This document shows positions 32,277 through 40,141 of a stretch of 64,000 bases of DNA, piece by piece. Both the position numbers and the translations under genes were made by a program. This DNA is from Macrococcoides equi (lineage in GTDB: Bacteria > Bacillota > Bacilli > Staphylococcales > Staphylococcaceae): the NCBI RefSeq assembly GCF_047425865.1, contig NZ_CP179735.1, one strand, 5' to 3'. The notes beneath the pieces are model-generated. The model had not been told where the DNA came from, searched no databases, and saw only the letters and a list, made by a program, of their open reading frames with translations. Every line of letters begins with the position of its first letter. Position 1 is the stretch's first letter.

Positions 32277-32669
32277 CTAACTAGATGACAGACTTTGAAA
32301 ATAAATCTGATCTTCATCATAATAATCCACTGCATTATCTACAAATACATGCGTCATTATAAAAAATTCATGATTATAGTCTTCAGCTTCTTCGTGAGCG
32401 TCAAAAATAAAAGGTACTTCCCCTGTTCCGTCGTTTTGAAGTATTACTTTTGAAATTGGAATATCAATAGTATGGAAATCACTTGTTTCATCTTTATTTT
32501 CTTTTCGCTCAATCAAAGTAAGCTCAATTCGATCAATATCATTTTCTCTAAGATTGATAAGTTTCACAACGCCTGCTATCTTATCTTCCGGATGAAATGT
32601 TGTTTGCTTAAGCATAGTATCGACTCTCGCATCTCCAATACCGATTGATGTTAGTAATTCCTTAAACAT
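32277..32669 (-). CDS. Spo0M-like (arrestin-fold) protein, N-terminal domain only
   Basis: 130 residues. MFKELLTSIGIGDARVDTML and the following FHPEDKIAGVVKLI match the start of Spo0M family proteins (SIGIGxAKVDT, P-G-xVxGxVxV). Spo0M proteins are usually about 250 residues with two beta-sandwich domains; this one ends after the first, with DYYDEDQIYFQSLSSS. It is either a natural short form or a truncated copy. AGGAGG precedes the ATG. Function unknown in non-sporulating cocci. Confidence 0.75.
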   Translation of the reverse strand: MFKELLTSIGIGDARVDTMLKQTTFHPEDKIAGVVKLINLRENDIDRIELTLIERKENKDETSDFHTIDIPISKVILQNDGTGEVPFIFDAHEEAEDYNHEFFIMTHVFVDNAVDYYDEDQIYFQSLSSS

Positions 32670-32815
32670 ATCCTACCTCCTGCATTTTTTTCTATTATAT
32701 CAGTATTTTAGGTTTGATTTCACTGATTAAGGATACAGATATATTAAGATAATTAATGTCTTTGCTAAAATTATCTTGTATAATGAAGAAACAAAAAAGA
32801 ATAAAGGAGTTTTTT

Positions 32816-33820
32816 ATGTCTGCACTATTTAACTTACTAAAAAAAGGTAGCAAGTCATCATTAATTGCTGCTATTGTCAACTTTGTATTAGGCTCACTGA
32901 AATTTTTAGCATACATCTTTACAGGGAATGTCGCAATGTTCGCTGAAATGATGCATTCATTCGGTGATTCTGCCAATCAACTGTTTGTTTGGGTTGGTTC
33001 TGCCGTATCAAAGAAAGCACCAAATGAAAAGTTCCCATTTGGTTACGGTCGTTTAGTCAATATTGTTTGTTTATTTGCCGTATTAATTGTAGCAATCCTT
33101 GCTTACGAAACGATTCTTGAAGGGATTCACCATATCCAGCATCCAGCAGCGGCCGGTGATCATAATCCTACACATTTTATGATAAACGTTGGCGTTTTAT
33201 TAATTGGTGTTATACTTGAAGGTTCAGTGTTATATAAAGCTGGTAAGGAAGTACTTGAAGAAGTACATAAGCCAACAACTGGTTTACACCCATTCACAAC
33301 AAGTTTTGCAAGTTTAAGCAAAGCGAAGCCTGCTACAAAGCTTGTGTTTATGGAAGATACTGTAGCAACAGGCGGCGGATTAATTGCTTTAATCGCCATC
33401 GTCATTTCACGTTTCACTGGTTTCACGATGATTGAAGGTATCGTATCTGTAATTATCGGTTTAGCAATGTTCTACGTTGTCTATAAAGTATTCATGGAGA
33501 ACGCTGCAGGTGCAATTGGTCGTGCTGATGAAGATATGGAGGTTCATGCTTCAAAAATTATTCTTGAGCATCCGGAAATCTCTGATATTAAACGTTTAGT
33601 TGTAATGAAAGAAGGCGAAGATAAACATATCGAAGCCCTTGTTGAAACGCTAGACTCTGAAATTAATTTAAGAGCTCTAACTGCAATTAAGAAAGACTTA
33701 ATAAATCGATTATTACAGGAACCACACGTAACAGATGTCAATATCGAGATTATGGAAGATGACGGAACTGATGACTGGATTAGTGGAAATGGTTCTTCTG
33801 TCAATAAATATTATCTTTAA
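32816..33820 (+). CDS. Cation diffusion facilitator (CDF) family transporter
   Basis: 334 residues with six membrane segments. FAEMMHSFGDSANQLF contains the H-x-x-x-D metal motif of helix II, and FMEDTVATGGGLIALIAIV the D-x-x-x-(T/D) position of helix V. The C-terminal cytoplasmic domain (about 235-320) carries KRLVVMKEGEDKHIEALVET. A His-rich loop HHIQHPAAAGDHNPTH follows helix III. Efflux of Zn2+ or another divalent metal is likely. ATG 32816 follows AAGGAG with 6 nt spacing; the frame is open 60 bp further upstream without a signal. Confidence 0.9.
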   Translation: MSALFNLLKKGSKSSLIAAIVNFVLGSLKFLAYIFTGNVAMFAEMMHSFGDSANQLFVWVGSAVSKKAPNEKFPFGYGRLVNIVCLFAVLIVAILAYETILEGIHHIQHPAAAGDHNPTHFMINVGVLLIGVILEGSVLYKAGKEVLEEVHKPTTGLHPFTTSFASLSKAKPATKLVFMEDTVATGGGLIALIAIVISRFTGFTMIEGIVSVIIGLAMFYVVYKVFMENAAGAIGRADEDMEVHASKIILEHPEISDIKRLVVMKEGEDKHIEALVETLDSEINLRALTAIKKDLINRLLQEPHVTDVNIEIMEDDGTDDWISGNGSSVNKYYL

Positions 33821-33832
33821 GGAGAGATTAAA

Positions 33833-34018
33833 ATGCCATTTATTACTGTAGAATTACTAGAAGGTCGTTCTGAAGAACAACTTAAGAAGATTGCTGAAGA
33901 AGTAACAGAAGTTGTCGCTAAAAATGCAAATGCTCCAAAAGAAAATATCCACGTATTTATTAAAGAATTAAAGGAAGATAGATACGCTGTTGCCGGAAAA
34001 TTAAAATCAGACAAATAA
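33833..34018 (+). CDS. 4-oxalocrotonate tautomerase-family enzyme
   Basis: 61 residues starting MPFITVELLEGRSEEQLKKI, with the catalytic Pro1 exposed after Met removal. The length is the usual 4-OT monomer, which forms hexamers. It acts on an unknown keto/enol substrate. It lies 12 bp after the CDF transporter with AAGGAG before the ATG, so it is probably co-transcribed. Confidence 0.92.
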   Translation: MPFITVELLEGRSEEQLKKIAEEVTEVVAKNANAPKENIHVFIKELKEDRYAVAGKLKSDK

Positions 34019-34055
34019 AAATAAGACTGTCGCAAATGCGACAGTCTTATTTTTA
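34016..34055. terminator. Bidirectional terminator
   Basis: A perfect 14-bp stem ATAAGACTGTCGCA/TGCGACAGTCTTAT with A- and T-tracts on both sides, between the tautomerase gene and the converging gene ending at 34053. Confidence 0.92.
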
Positions 34056-34505
34056 TTTGTCTTGAGGTTGAATTCTAGCTGCCATATTAACACGTTTAGG
34101 GGGTTGTTCAGTTGATACAACGGCTTTTAAATCCTTTAAAATTAAAGAATAGTCATCCTGAAAGTCTTGTAGGCTGCGATTATCAAGATACTGATCAAGC
34201 CCTTTATGAATAATGATATAAATAGACTCATTTTCTTCTTTATTAGTACAAGCAATGATAAATTGTGTGAGCGCTTCTGAATAGTCTATAGGATATCCTA
34301 CAAATTCAGAGATTAATCGCACCATCACCACTTGAATTTCTTCTGCGCCGTAATCATTCTTTTGTGCATATCCATTAAGCACACCAAAAGTATACGCTAA
34401 CATCGCCTGATCATCAGCATCACTATTTTCATCGTATAATGATGAAGCTTGTAAACTTTCAGTAACACTGACTGCGTATTCATACATCGTTTCTAAATTA
34501 CTCAT
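34053..34505 (-). CDS. Conserved hypothetical protein next to msrR
   Basis: 150 residues, mostly helical: MSNLETMYEYAVSVTESLQA at the start, YTFGVLNGYAQKNDYGAEEI in the middle, then VMVRLISEFVGYPIDYSEAL. No signal peptide or membrane segment. It recalls the small helical immunity-like (Imm48) proteins found in Firmicutes, but the match is uncertain. The second of two ATGs (34505) is chosen because AGGAGG lies 6 nt before it. It is downstream of msrR, separated by a terminator. Confidence 0.65.
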   Translation of the reverse strand: MSNLETMYEYAVSVTESLQASSLYDENSDADDQAMLAYTFGVLNGYAQKNDYGAEEIQVVMVRLISEFVGYPIDYSEALTQFIIACTNKEENESIYIIIHKGLDQYLDNRSLQDFQDDYSLILKDLKAVVSTEQPPKRVNMAARIQPQDK

Positions 34506-34561
34506 CATTTCCCTCCTCATCATGGCATCTATTATAGCATGATTTATTTCAATACTAAGAA

Positions 34562-34590
34562 AGAAAAAACTCAGCGTCTATGCTGAGTAT
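34562..34590 (-). terminator. Terminator of msrR
   Basis: Minus strand: a 7-bp stem ACTCAGC/GCTGAGT followed by TTTTTTCTT, touching the msrR stop. Confidence 0.8.
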
Positions 34591-35531
34591 TATTCTTCAA
34601 GGAATTTCTTGATTGCTTCTTTATTCTTTTCTTTATCGATTTCAAGTACTGCACCAGCTTCAGGATAACTCGCCTGTGTATAACTATCTTTCACTGGCAC
34701 GACTAATGTATTTGGGTCTCTACTCCCTCTTATAACAAACGAAGTGCCCGTTCTAAAGATTTCACCATCTGTCATGTCAGTATTCACATACCCTCTGGCA
34801 ATCCCTGCAAGCTTAGGTGTTTTCATGATAACCGGTAAACTAACCATTTCTTTTTTTAGTGCTCTGATAACTTGTTGTTGACGTCTCACGCGTCCAAAAT
34901 CTGCTTCAGCATCATTTCTGAAACGGGCATAACCTAATAATTCTTTACCATTTAGATTATGCTGACCTTTTTTTAAGGATACTCCTATTTTCTCTGACAT
35001 ATCTTTTTCAACATCAATCGGCACACCTTTTGGTGAGATTTCATCTACCATCGCAGAGAATCCTTTAAAATCAATAATCGCATAATGATCAATATCGAGA
35101 CCTAAATTTTTCTTTATGGTCTTTCTTAATAGTTCCGGACCACCTAAAGTATATGCTGTATTAATTTTATAATTTCTATATCCTGGTATTTCAGCGTAAA
35201 TATCACGCATAATAGATATTACTTTCATCTTCTTATTTAAATAGTTATATTGACCGACCATAATCGAATCTGTTCTGGCTGAACCATCCACACTTCTATC
35301 TTGACCAAGAATTAACACATTAATTTTGCCATCTTTCTCATTGACACCATTAAATTCAAACTGTTCATGTTTTGGCGCATGCTTAACAGCTTGTTTCAAA
35401 CCACTTTCATAACTTGATTTAATATAGAAAAAACAACCTAGTAAAATTAATAATATTATCAATATAATAAAAGGCAACTTACGTATTCGACGTTTCTTTC
35501 GACGTCTCACAGGTGGAATTTGTCCATCCAT
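34590..35531 (-). CDS. msrR: MsrR, LytR-CpsA-Psr family protein
   Basis: 313 residues. A basic N-terminus RRRKKRRIRK and a single membrane anchor (about 19-41) precede the extracellular LCP domain: VLILGQDRSVDGSARTDSIM, VISIMRDIYAEIPGYRNYKI, INTAYTLGGPELL, GYARFRNDAEADFGRVRRQQ. The conserved Arg and Asp residues of the LCP active site are all present. LCP enzymes attach wall teichoic acid and similar glycopolymers to peptidoglycan; MsrR of S. aureus also affects beta-lactam resistance. The ATG at 35531 (after AGGG) is preferred to a GTG three codons upstream. It is divergent from msrA. Confidence 0.9.
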   Translation of the reverse strand: MDGQIPPVRRRKKRRIRKLPFIILIILLILLGCFFYIKSSYESGLKQAVKHAPKHEQFEFNGVNEKDGKINVLILGQDRSVDGSARTDSIMVGQYNYLNKKMKVISIMRDIYAEIPGYRNYKINTAYTLGGPELLRKTIKKNLGLDIDHYAIIDFKGFSAMVDEISPKGVPIDVEKDMSEKIGVSLKKGQHNLNGKELLGYARFRNDAEADFGRVRRQQQVIRALKKEMVSLPVIMKTPKLAGIARGYVNTDMTDGEIFRTGTSFVIRGSRDPNTLVVPVKDSYTQASYPEAGAVLEIDKEKNKEAIKKFLEE

Positions 35532-35657
35532 TCCAAACACCCTACTTTCAATTATTCCAGTATATTAAACTTATAAAAAAAACGCTTGAATTGCAAGTAA
35601 ATACGTGTTGTAATTATACAATAATAACGTAAAATATTTAAAAGGAGGTAGTTTGAA

Positions 35658-36167
35658 ATGAAAACAATTTATTTTGCCGGAGGTTGTTTCTGGTGTATGG
35701 TGAAACCATTCGATTCTTATAAAGGTATTCAGCAAATCAAGAGTGGGTATATGGGTGGACATATTCAAAATCCAACCTATGAACAAGTTAAATCCGGAAC
35801 GACTGGTCATTTTGAAGTTGTAGAAATTATCTATGATGCATTGGAATTTTCTTTTACTCAACTTCTAGAAATCTTCTTCTCACAAATTGATCCGACAGAT
35901 AACGGTGGTCAATATATGGATAGAGGATCTCAATACCGTACGGCAATTTTTTATACAGAAGATAATCAAAAAACAGAAAGTGTTAATTTCATCAAAGATA
36001 TTCAATCAAAATATAATCAACCTATAGTAACAGAAGTACGTCCTGCTGAAATTTTCTATATCGCTGAAGATGAGCACCAGGATTTCTATAAAAAGCAGCC
36101 AAAAAGATATAAACAAGAACAAATTGATAGAGAAAATTATATCAATAACAAAAAAAATCTGAGCTAG
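35658..36167 (+). CDS. msrA: Peptide methionine (S)-S-oxide reductase MsrA
   Basis: 169 residues. Catalytic motif AGGCFWCMVKPF with Cys10 and Cys13; GYMGGHIQNPTYEQV, FFSQIDPTDNGGQYMDRGSQ and YRTAIFYT are MsrA hallmarks. It repairs oxidised methionine using thioredoxin. AAAGGAGG precedes the ATG. It is divergent from msrR. Its last four bases overlap the end of the converging mprF, inside a shared terminator hairpin. Confidence 0.95.
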   Translation: MKTIYFAGGCFWCMVKPFDSYKGIQQIKSGYMGGHIQNPTYEQVKSGTTGHFEVVEIIYDALEFSFTQLLEIFFSQIDPTDNGGQYMDRGSQYRTAIFYTEDNQKTESVNFIKDIQSKYNQPIVTEVRPAEIFYIAEDEHQDFYKKQPKRYKQEQIDRENYINNKKNLS

Positions 36168-36182
36168 TGCTCAGATTTTTTT
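36151..36182. terminator. Shared terminator overlapping both gene ends
   Basis: A near-perfect stem AAAAAAATCTGAGC/GCTCAGATTTTTTT with the loop TAG(T). The loop holds the stop codons of both msrA (plus) and mprF (minus), so the convergent genes end inside one bidirectional terminator. Confidence 0.9.
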
Positions 36183-38707
36183 GATCGATTGATAATTGAA
36201 TTAATACGAATCATTTGTGTAATTAAAGAGCTATCCTTACGATAAACAAGATATCTTGACTGCCAGTCAGGGTTAAATTTTTCTTTGTATCGTCTTAAGC
36301 CTTTAAAACTATACATTCGAGTAATTGAATCAAATATTTTTCCTGCAAGTCTTTCACGATAGAAAGCATGTTTATGACTACCAACATTCGACAATGGCGC
36401 CATTCCCATATTGAAGAAATGATAACCTCTCTCTTTCATCAGTAACATCGTATTTAAATATAAACCATCCATCATTTGAAGATCATTCTCTTTCCAGCGA
36501 ATCATATCAACTGAGATTGTCTGATTAAAGTGTGTAGGCATAAATGATACAAATCCAATAATCTCTTCATTATTTCTAATAACGCCAACTGGTGCTTTAT
36601 TAAGATAATCTACATTAAATTGTCCAACAGAAAAATTCATTTCATTGCGACCGTCTAACCATTCATCTGACACTGCACGTAATTGATGAATAAATTCTTC
36701 ATTAAATGGCGGATCGACGATTTCATAACGATAACCCTCTGTTTCAAATTTATTTACTGTAGCCCTAAAGGCACGTTTTTTCTTACCACTGATAGTGAAA
36801 TCTTCTAAAGGAATGACTGCTTCTTCACCTAGTTTAAAGAATATATTCCCAAAATCGTGATACATCGGCAGAAGCTTTGGCTGTACTTGATAAAATGCAA
36901 TGTCATAACCGTAGTATTCTGCTTTGTCATAGAATGCAGTTAATAGACATTGAAAGGCATCCGGGTTTCCAATAGGGTCTCCCATGACGATAATACTATC
37001 ATTTTTGAATTGAAACATAATAAACGCATCCTGGGCTTCATTCGTAAAGAATAATTTATCACCCGTATGTGCCAGATGACTAACATAATTCCCACCATAC
37101 GTCTGAATGATTCGCTCAATTTCTTCTGTCGTCATCGCAACATCCATCTTCGTTCTATATCTTCTGTTAAACAGATATGTTAATAGCCAAGTGATTAAAG
37201 CTGATAACAATATGAGCAGTATGAAGTAATATTTAATTAAACTGCTATCAAACTCTATACTAGCTGATTGAAGTAAACCATCTATCTGTAAGCTCAGAAA
37301 CCAGCCATTTAAAAATAGGATCAATGTAGCAACGATTACCGAAAGTAAACCGCGCTTCATCGTGATAGGTCGGCGAATCGCTTTTACATTACGATTACCG
37401 ATGATTAAAAGAATCAGCACAATACTTAACCATATATAAAAGATGATGTTTCCGAATGTTAAGAATAAGACTAACATCAATGTACAAACAGCAAATATAC
37501 TCATGACATGTGCCCTACGCGTATCATGCATGATACCTTTTGCATTAAGTATTAAGATGAGTGATGCAACTGTATAGAGTGCTGCTAGAAAAAGATAAGT
37601 ATTGTGTTTAACATCATAAATTGCTTCCATAATGACCATTCCGTTACTCATCAATAGAATGAGTCCAGTAGACAACGTAATTAAACCTAACGCAATCGCT
37701 GGAAGTTTCACAATAAAATCACGCAGAATACTTAAAAATAAGTTACTTGTTTCTATTGCTGGTCCCATATATTTATGATCTTCAAATCGATCTTCAAATT
37801 GCTTTCTCGCAACGCCTCTATACTCAAATGTAGATAATACAAGTGCTACAAAGAACGGTACAAAGTAATAAACAACACGATAAATGAGGAGCGCAAGCAG
37901 TACTTTTTCATCACTGATACCTACTGATTTAAATCCAATAAGTATCATTAAATCAAATGCACCAAATCCACCAGGTACAAGAGATAATAATCCTGCTAGA
38001 GCTGCTACGATAAAGATACCGATAACAATTGAGAATTGTACGGGTGTATCAATAATTTTAAAGATGAGATACATCACACCACTTGCTGCAACCCATTCTA
38101 ATGCAGATACAAGGGTAAATTTTAAACCAAGTAGTTTATCATGATTTACAGGCTTAACAAATGAGTAAATCAAAAATGCAGGTAAAAATAAAGCGGTGAT
38201 ATATAACGCAATTTGATACCATGTAAAATGATCGAAGGCATGTGTATTTTTGAAAATATTAAATACTATCCCTAAGCTTAGTACACTCATACCAGAAATC
38301 ATTGAAACAAGCATTAATGAAATCACTTTGATTAATGGCTTTTCATCTTCAGTATAGTTTCTATATACCAGTATTCGCAGTCCCGCTCCAATAATGCCAC
38401 CAAAACCAATCACAGCATTTAATGCATTTGCGATAAAACTTGTATTAAATAATTTTTTGTTAGGAATAGATAAATTAAGATTTTTTGCGAGTACAAAATC
38501 ATAAAGTGATAATAGCATTACTGCAAGTAGGCCTGATATCATTAGCCCACCTATTTCAAAGGTGTCCATGGCCTTAAAAGCCTTGAAAGTCGCTTTATAA
38601 TCAATGGATGAAAGTTCATTAAAGAGTTTATAACTGATAAAGCTTAAAACAATGATTATAAAGGCAATCTTTATTTTATTTCTATGTAATGACAAAAAGT
38701 TTTTCAT
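36164..38707 (-). CDS. mprF: Phosphatidylglycerol lysyltransferase/flippase MprF
   Basis: 847 residues. The N-terminal two thirds form the multi-pass flippase domain (about 14 membrane segments, from NKIKIAFIIIVLSFISYKLF to about 510). The C-terminal cytoplasmic domain, about 530-847, is the lysyl-PG synthase fold: FNYGG-like QTYGGNYVSHLAHTGDKLFF, MGDPIGNPDAF, EAVIPLEDFTISGKKKRAFR, DEWLDGRNEMNFSVGQFN and KEKFNPDWQSRYLVY. It transfers lysine from Lys-tRNA to phosphatidylglycerol and flips the product, giving resistance to cationic peptides. The start at 38707 follows AGAGAGG with 6 nt spacing. Confidence 0.95.
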   Translation of the reverse strand: MKNFLSLHRNKIKIAFIIIVLSFISYKLFNELSSIDYKATFKAFKAMDTFEIGGLMISGLLAVMLLSLYDFVLAKNLNLSIPNKKLFNTSFIANALNAVIGFGGIIGAGLRILVYRNYTEDEKPLIKVISLMLVSMISGMSVLSLGIVFNIFKNTHAFDHFTWYQIALYITALFLPAFLIYSFVKPVNHDKLLGLKFTLVSALEWVAASGVMYLIFKIIDTPVQFSIVIGIFIVAALAGLLSLVPGGFGAFDLMILIGFKSVGISDEKVLLALLIYRVVYYFVPFFVALVLSTFEYRGVARKQFEDRFEDHKYMGPAIETSNLFLSILRDFIVKLPAIALGLITLSTGLILLMSNGMVIMEAIYDVKHNTYLFLAALYTVASLILILNAKGIMHDTRRAHVMSIFAVCTLMLVLFLTFGNIIFYIWLSIVLILLIIGNRNVKAIRRPITMKRGLLSVIVATLILFLNGWFLSLQIDGLLQSASIEFDSSLIKYYFILLILLSALITWLLTYLFNRRYRTKMDVAMTTEEIERIIQTYGGNYVSHLAHTGDKLFFTNEAQDAFIMFQFKNDSIIVMGDPIGNPDAFQCLLTAFYDKAEYYGYDIAFYQVQPKLLPMYHDFGNIFFKLGEEAVIPLEDFTISGKKKRAFRATVNKFETEGYRYEIVDPPFNEEFIHQLRAVSDEWLDGRNEMNFSVGQFNVDYLNKAPVGVIRNNEEIIGFVSFMPTHFNQTISVDMIRWKENDLQMMDGLYLNTMLLMKERGYHFFNMGMAPLSNVGSHKHAFYRERLAGKIFDSITRMYSFKGLRRYKEKFNPDWQSRYLVYRKDSSLITQMIRINSIINRSKKSEH

Positions 38708-38809
38708 GCAATACCTCTCTTTCATTCAAATAAATGTATAACAATTGTTTTTATGTAAAAAACTTTACTTCCATTGTACATATTTTAATATAAAAAGCCA
38801 AACTAACAT

Positions 38810-38834
38810 AAAAAGCATAGCCAGTTGCTATGCT
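38810..38834 (-). terminator. Terminator of the AI-2E family gene
   Basis: Minus strand: an 8-bp stem AGCATAGC/GCTATGCT, then TTTTATG. Confidence 0.78.
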
Positions 38835-38842
38835 GAAAAGAT

Positions 38843-39985
38843 CTAAATTTCATAAGGTTCATGTGTATCATGAAAATGCTTATTATATCGAATTTTAAAC
38901 TTTTTAAAGAAAAATTGCACGAGTACTTTAAGGATAGCATAAAGCGGAATACCGAGTATGACGCCAATTAAACCTAACATATTCCCTGCACACAATAATA
39001 CGAATATAATCGTTAATGGATGAATTTGCATTGTCTTCCCCATGATACTCGGTGATATAAAATGACCCTCCATAAATTGAACTGCCATCCATACAATAGC
39101 TAATTTGAGTAGCATCACAGGAGAATCAACGAGTGCAATAATAATCGCAGGGCTAATTGCAATCATTGGACCAAGATAAGGTACAACACTTGTAACAGCT
39201 GCAATACAGGCTAATATTAATGCATATTCCAGTCCAATAATTTTATAACCGATGAAAAGTAATATACCTATACAAGTAGCCACTATCATTTGACCTTGAA
39301 TATATGAACCAACCTGAATATTCATTTTTTCAAGAATTTCATTTAGATCATTGCGATATCGCGGTGGAAATAGCTTAATGAAATAATTTTTAAATTGTTT
39401 GCCGTCTTTCAATAGAAAAAACAATACGAATGGAAAAGTAAGTAGGACGACCGCCACACTTGCAATCGCATCAATGATTGATTTGATTCGCTCAGTGAAA
39501 TTACCTAGATAATCCCCTACTTTGTTGGGTAAATCACTTAAGTTTGTATTCACCCATTTTTGAACATCATTCATGTAAGGTGCTAATTTAGAATTAGAAG
39601 ACAACTCATTAAATTTACTTAATAAATGTTTCATATAGTCCGGAAAATTTGAAGCAAAACTAAAAATTTGCTGCTCAATCAATGGTACTAAAAACGTTAT
39701 CAGAATCGTAATCAATCCGATGATTAGAATGAATAAGAATAGGATTCCATATAAGCGGTTCACCCTATTACGTTCCATAAAATCAACGAGAGGATTAAGT
39801 AAATAAAATAATATAACTGCTAATATAACCGGACCGATAACTGTATTGAAAATAATTAGAAAAGGTTCAAATATAAAAGAAACTTTTTGAAAGATAAACA
39901 GCGTCAGTCCAATTAAAAATAATACACCTAAAGTAAATACTAAATTTTTACCACCCATAAAACGAATAAATCGATTTTGCTGCAT
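38843..39985 (-). CDS. AI-2E/PerM family membrane permease
   Basis: 380 residues, about seven to eight membrane segments, with a long extracytoplasmic/soluble region (about 95-170). FLLKDGKQFKNYFIKLFPPR, GSYIQGQMIVATCIGILLFI, SVVPYLGPMIAISPAIIIAL and EGHFISPSIMGKTMQIHPLT are family motifs. Family members export AI-2 or act as ion antiporters; substrate unknown. The third codon of the longest frame (39985) is preferred as start because AGGGAG lies 8 nt before it. It is upstream of mprF but ends at its own terminator. Confidence 0.88.
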   Translation of the reverse strand: MQQNRFIRFMGGKNLVFTLGVLFLIGLTLFIFQKVSFIFEPFLIIFNTVIGPVILAVILFYLLNPLVDFMERNRVNRLYGILFLFILIIGLITILITFLVPLIEQQIFSFASNFPDYMKHLLSKFNELSSNSKLAPYMNDVQKWVNTNLSDLPNKVGDYLGNFTERIKSIIDAIASVAVVLLTFPFVLFFLLKDGKQFKNYFIKLFPPRYRNDLNEILEKMNIQVGSYIQGQMIVATCIGILLFIGYKIIGLEYALILACIAAVTSVVPYLGPMIAISPAIIIALVDSPVMLLKLAIVWMAVQFMEGHFISPSIMGKTMQIHPLTIIFVLLCAGNMLGLIGVILGIPLYAILKVLVQFFFKKFKIRYNKHFHDTHEPYEI

Positions 39986-40092
39986 GTGCATGACTCCCTA
40001 TAGTAATTTATTAATTTTTATTTTATAAAATGAGTTTACATAATAAAATTATTATTTTTATTTATATGGTATCAATTTTACGGAATTATGCC

Positions 40093-40130
40093 TAAAAATG
40101 CAAATAAGGACTGGCATCGCCAGTCCTTAA
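40093..40130 (-). terminator. Terminator of the glucose PTS gene
   Basis: Minus strand: a 10-bp perfect stem AAGGACTGGC/GCCAGTCCTT with an ATC loop, followed by ATTTGCATTTTTAGG. Confidence 0.8.
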
Positions 40131-40141
40131 ATATAAAGTGT

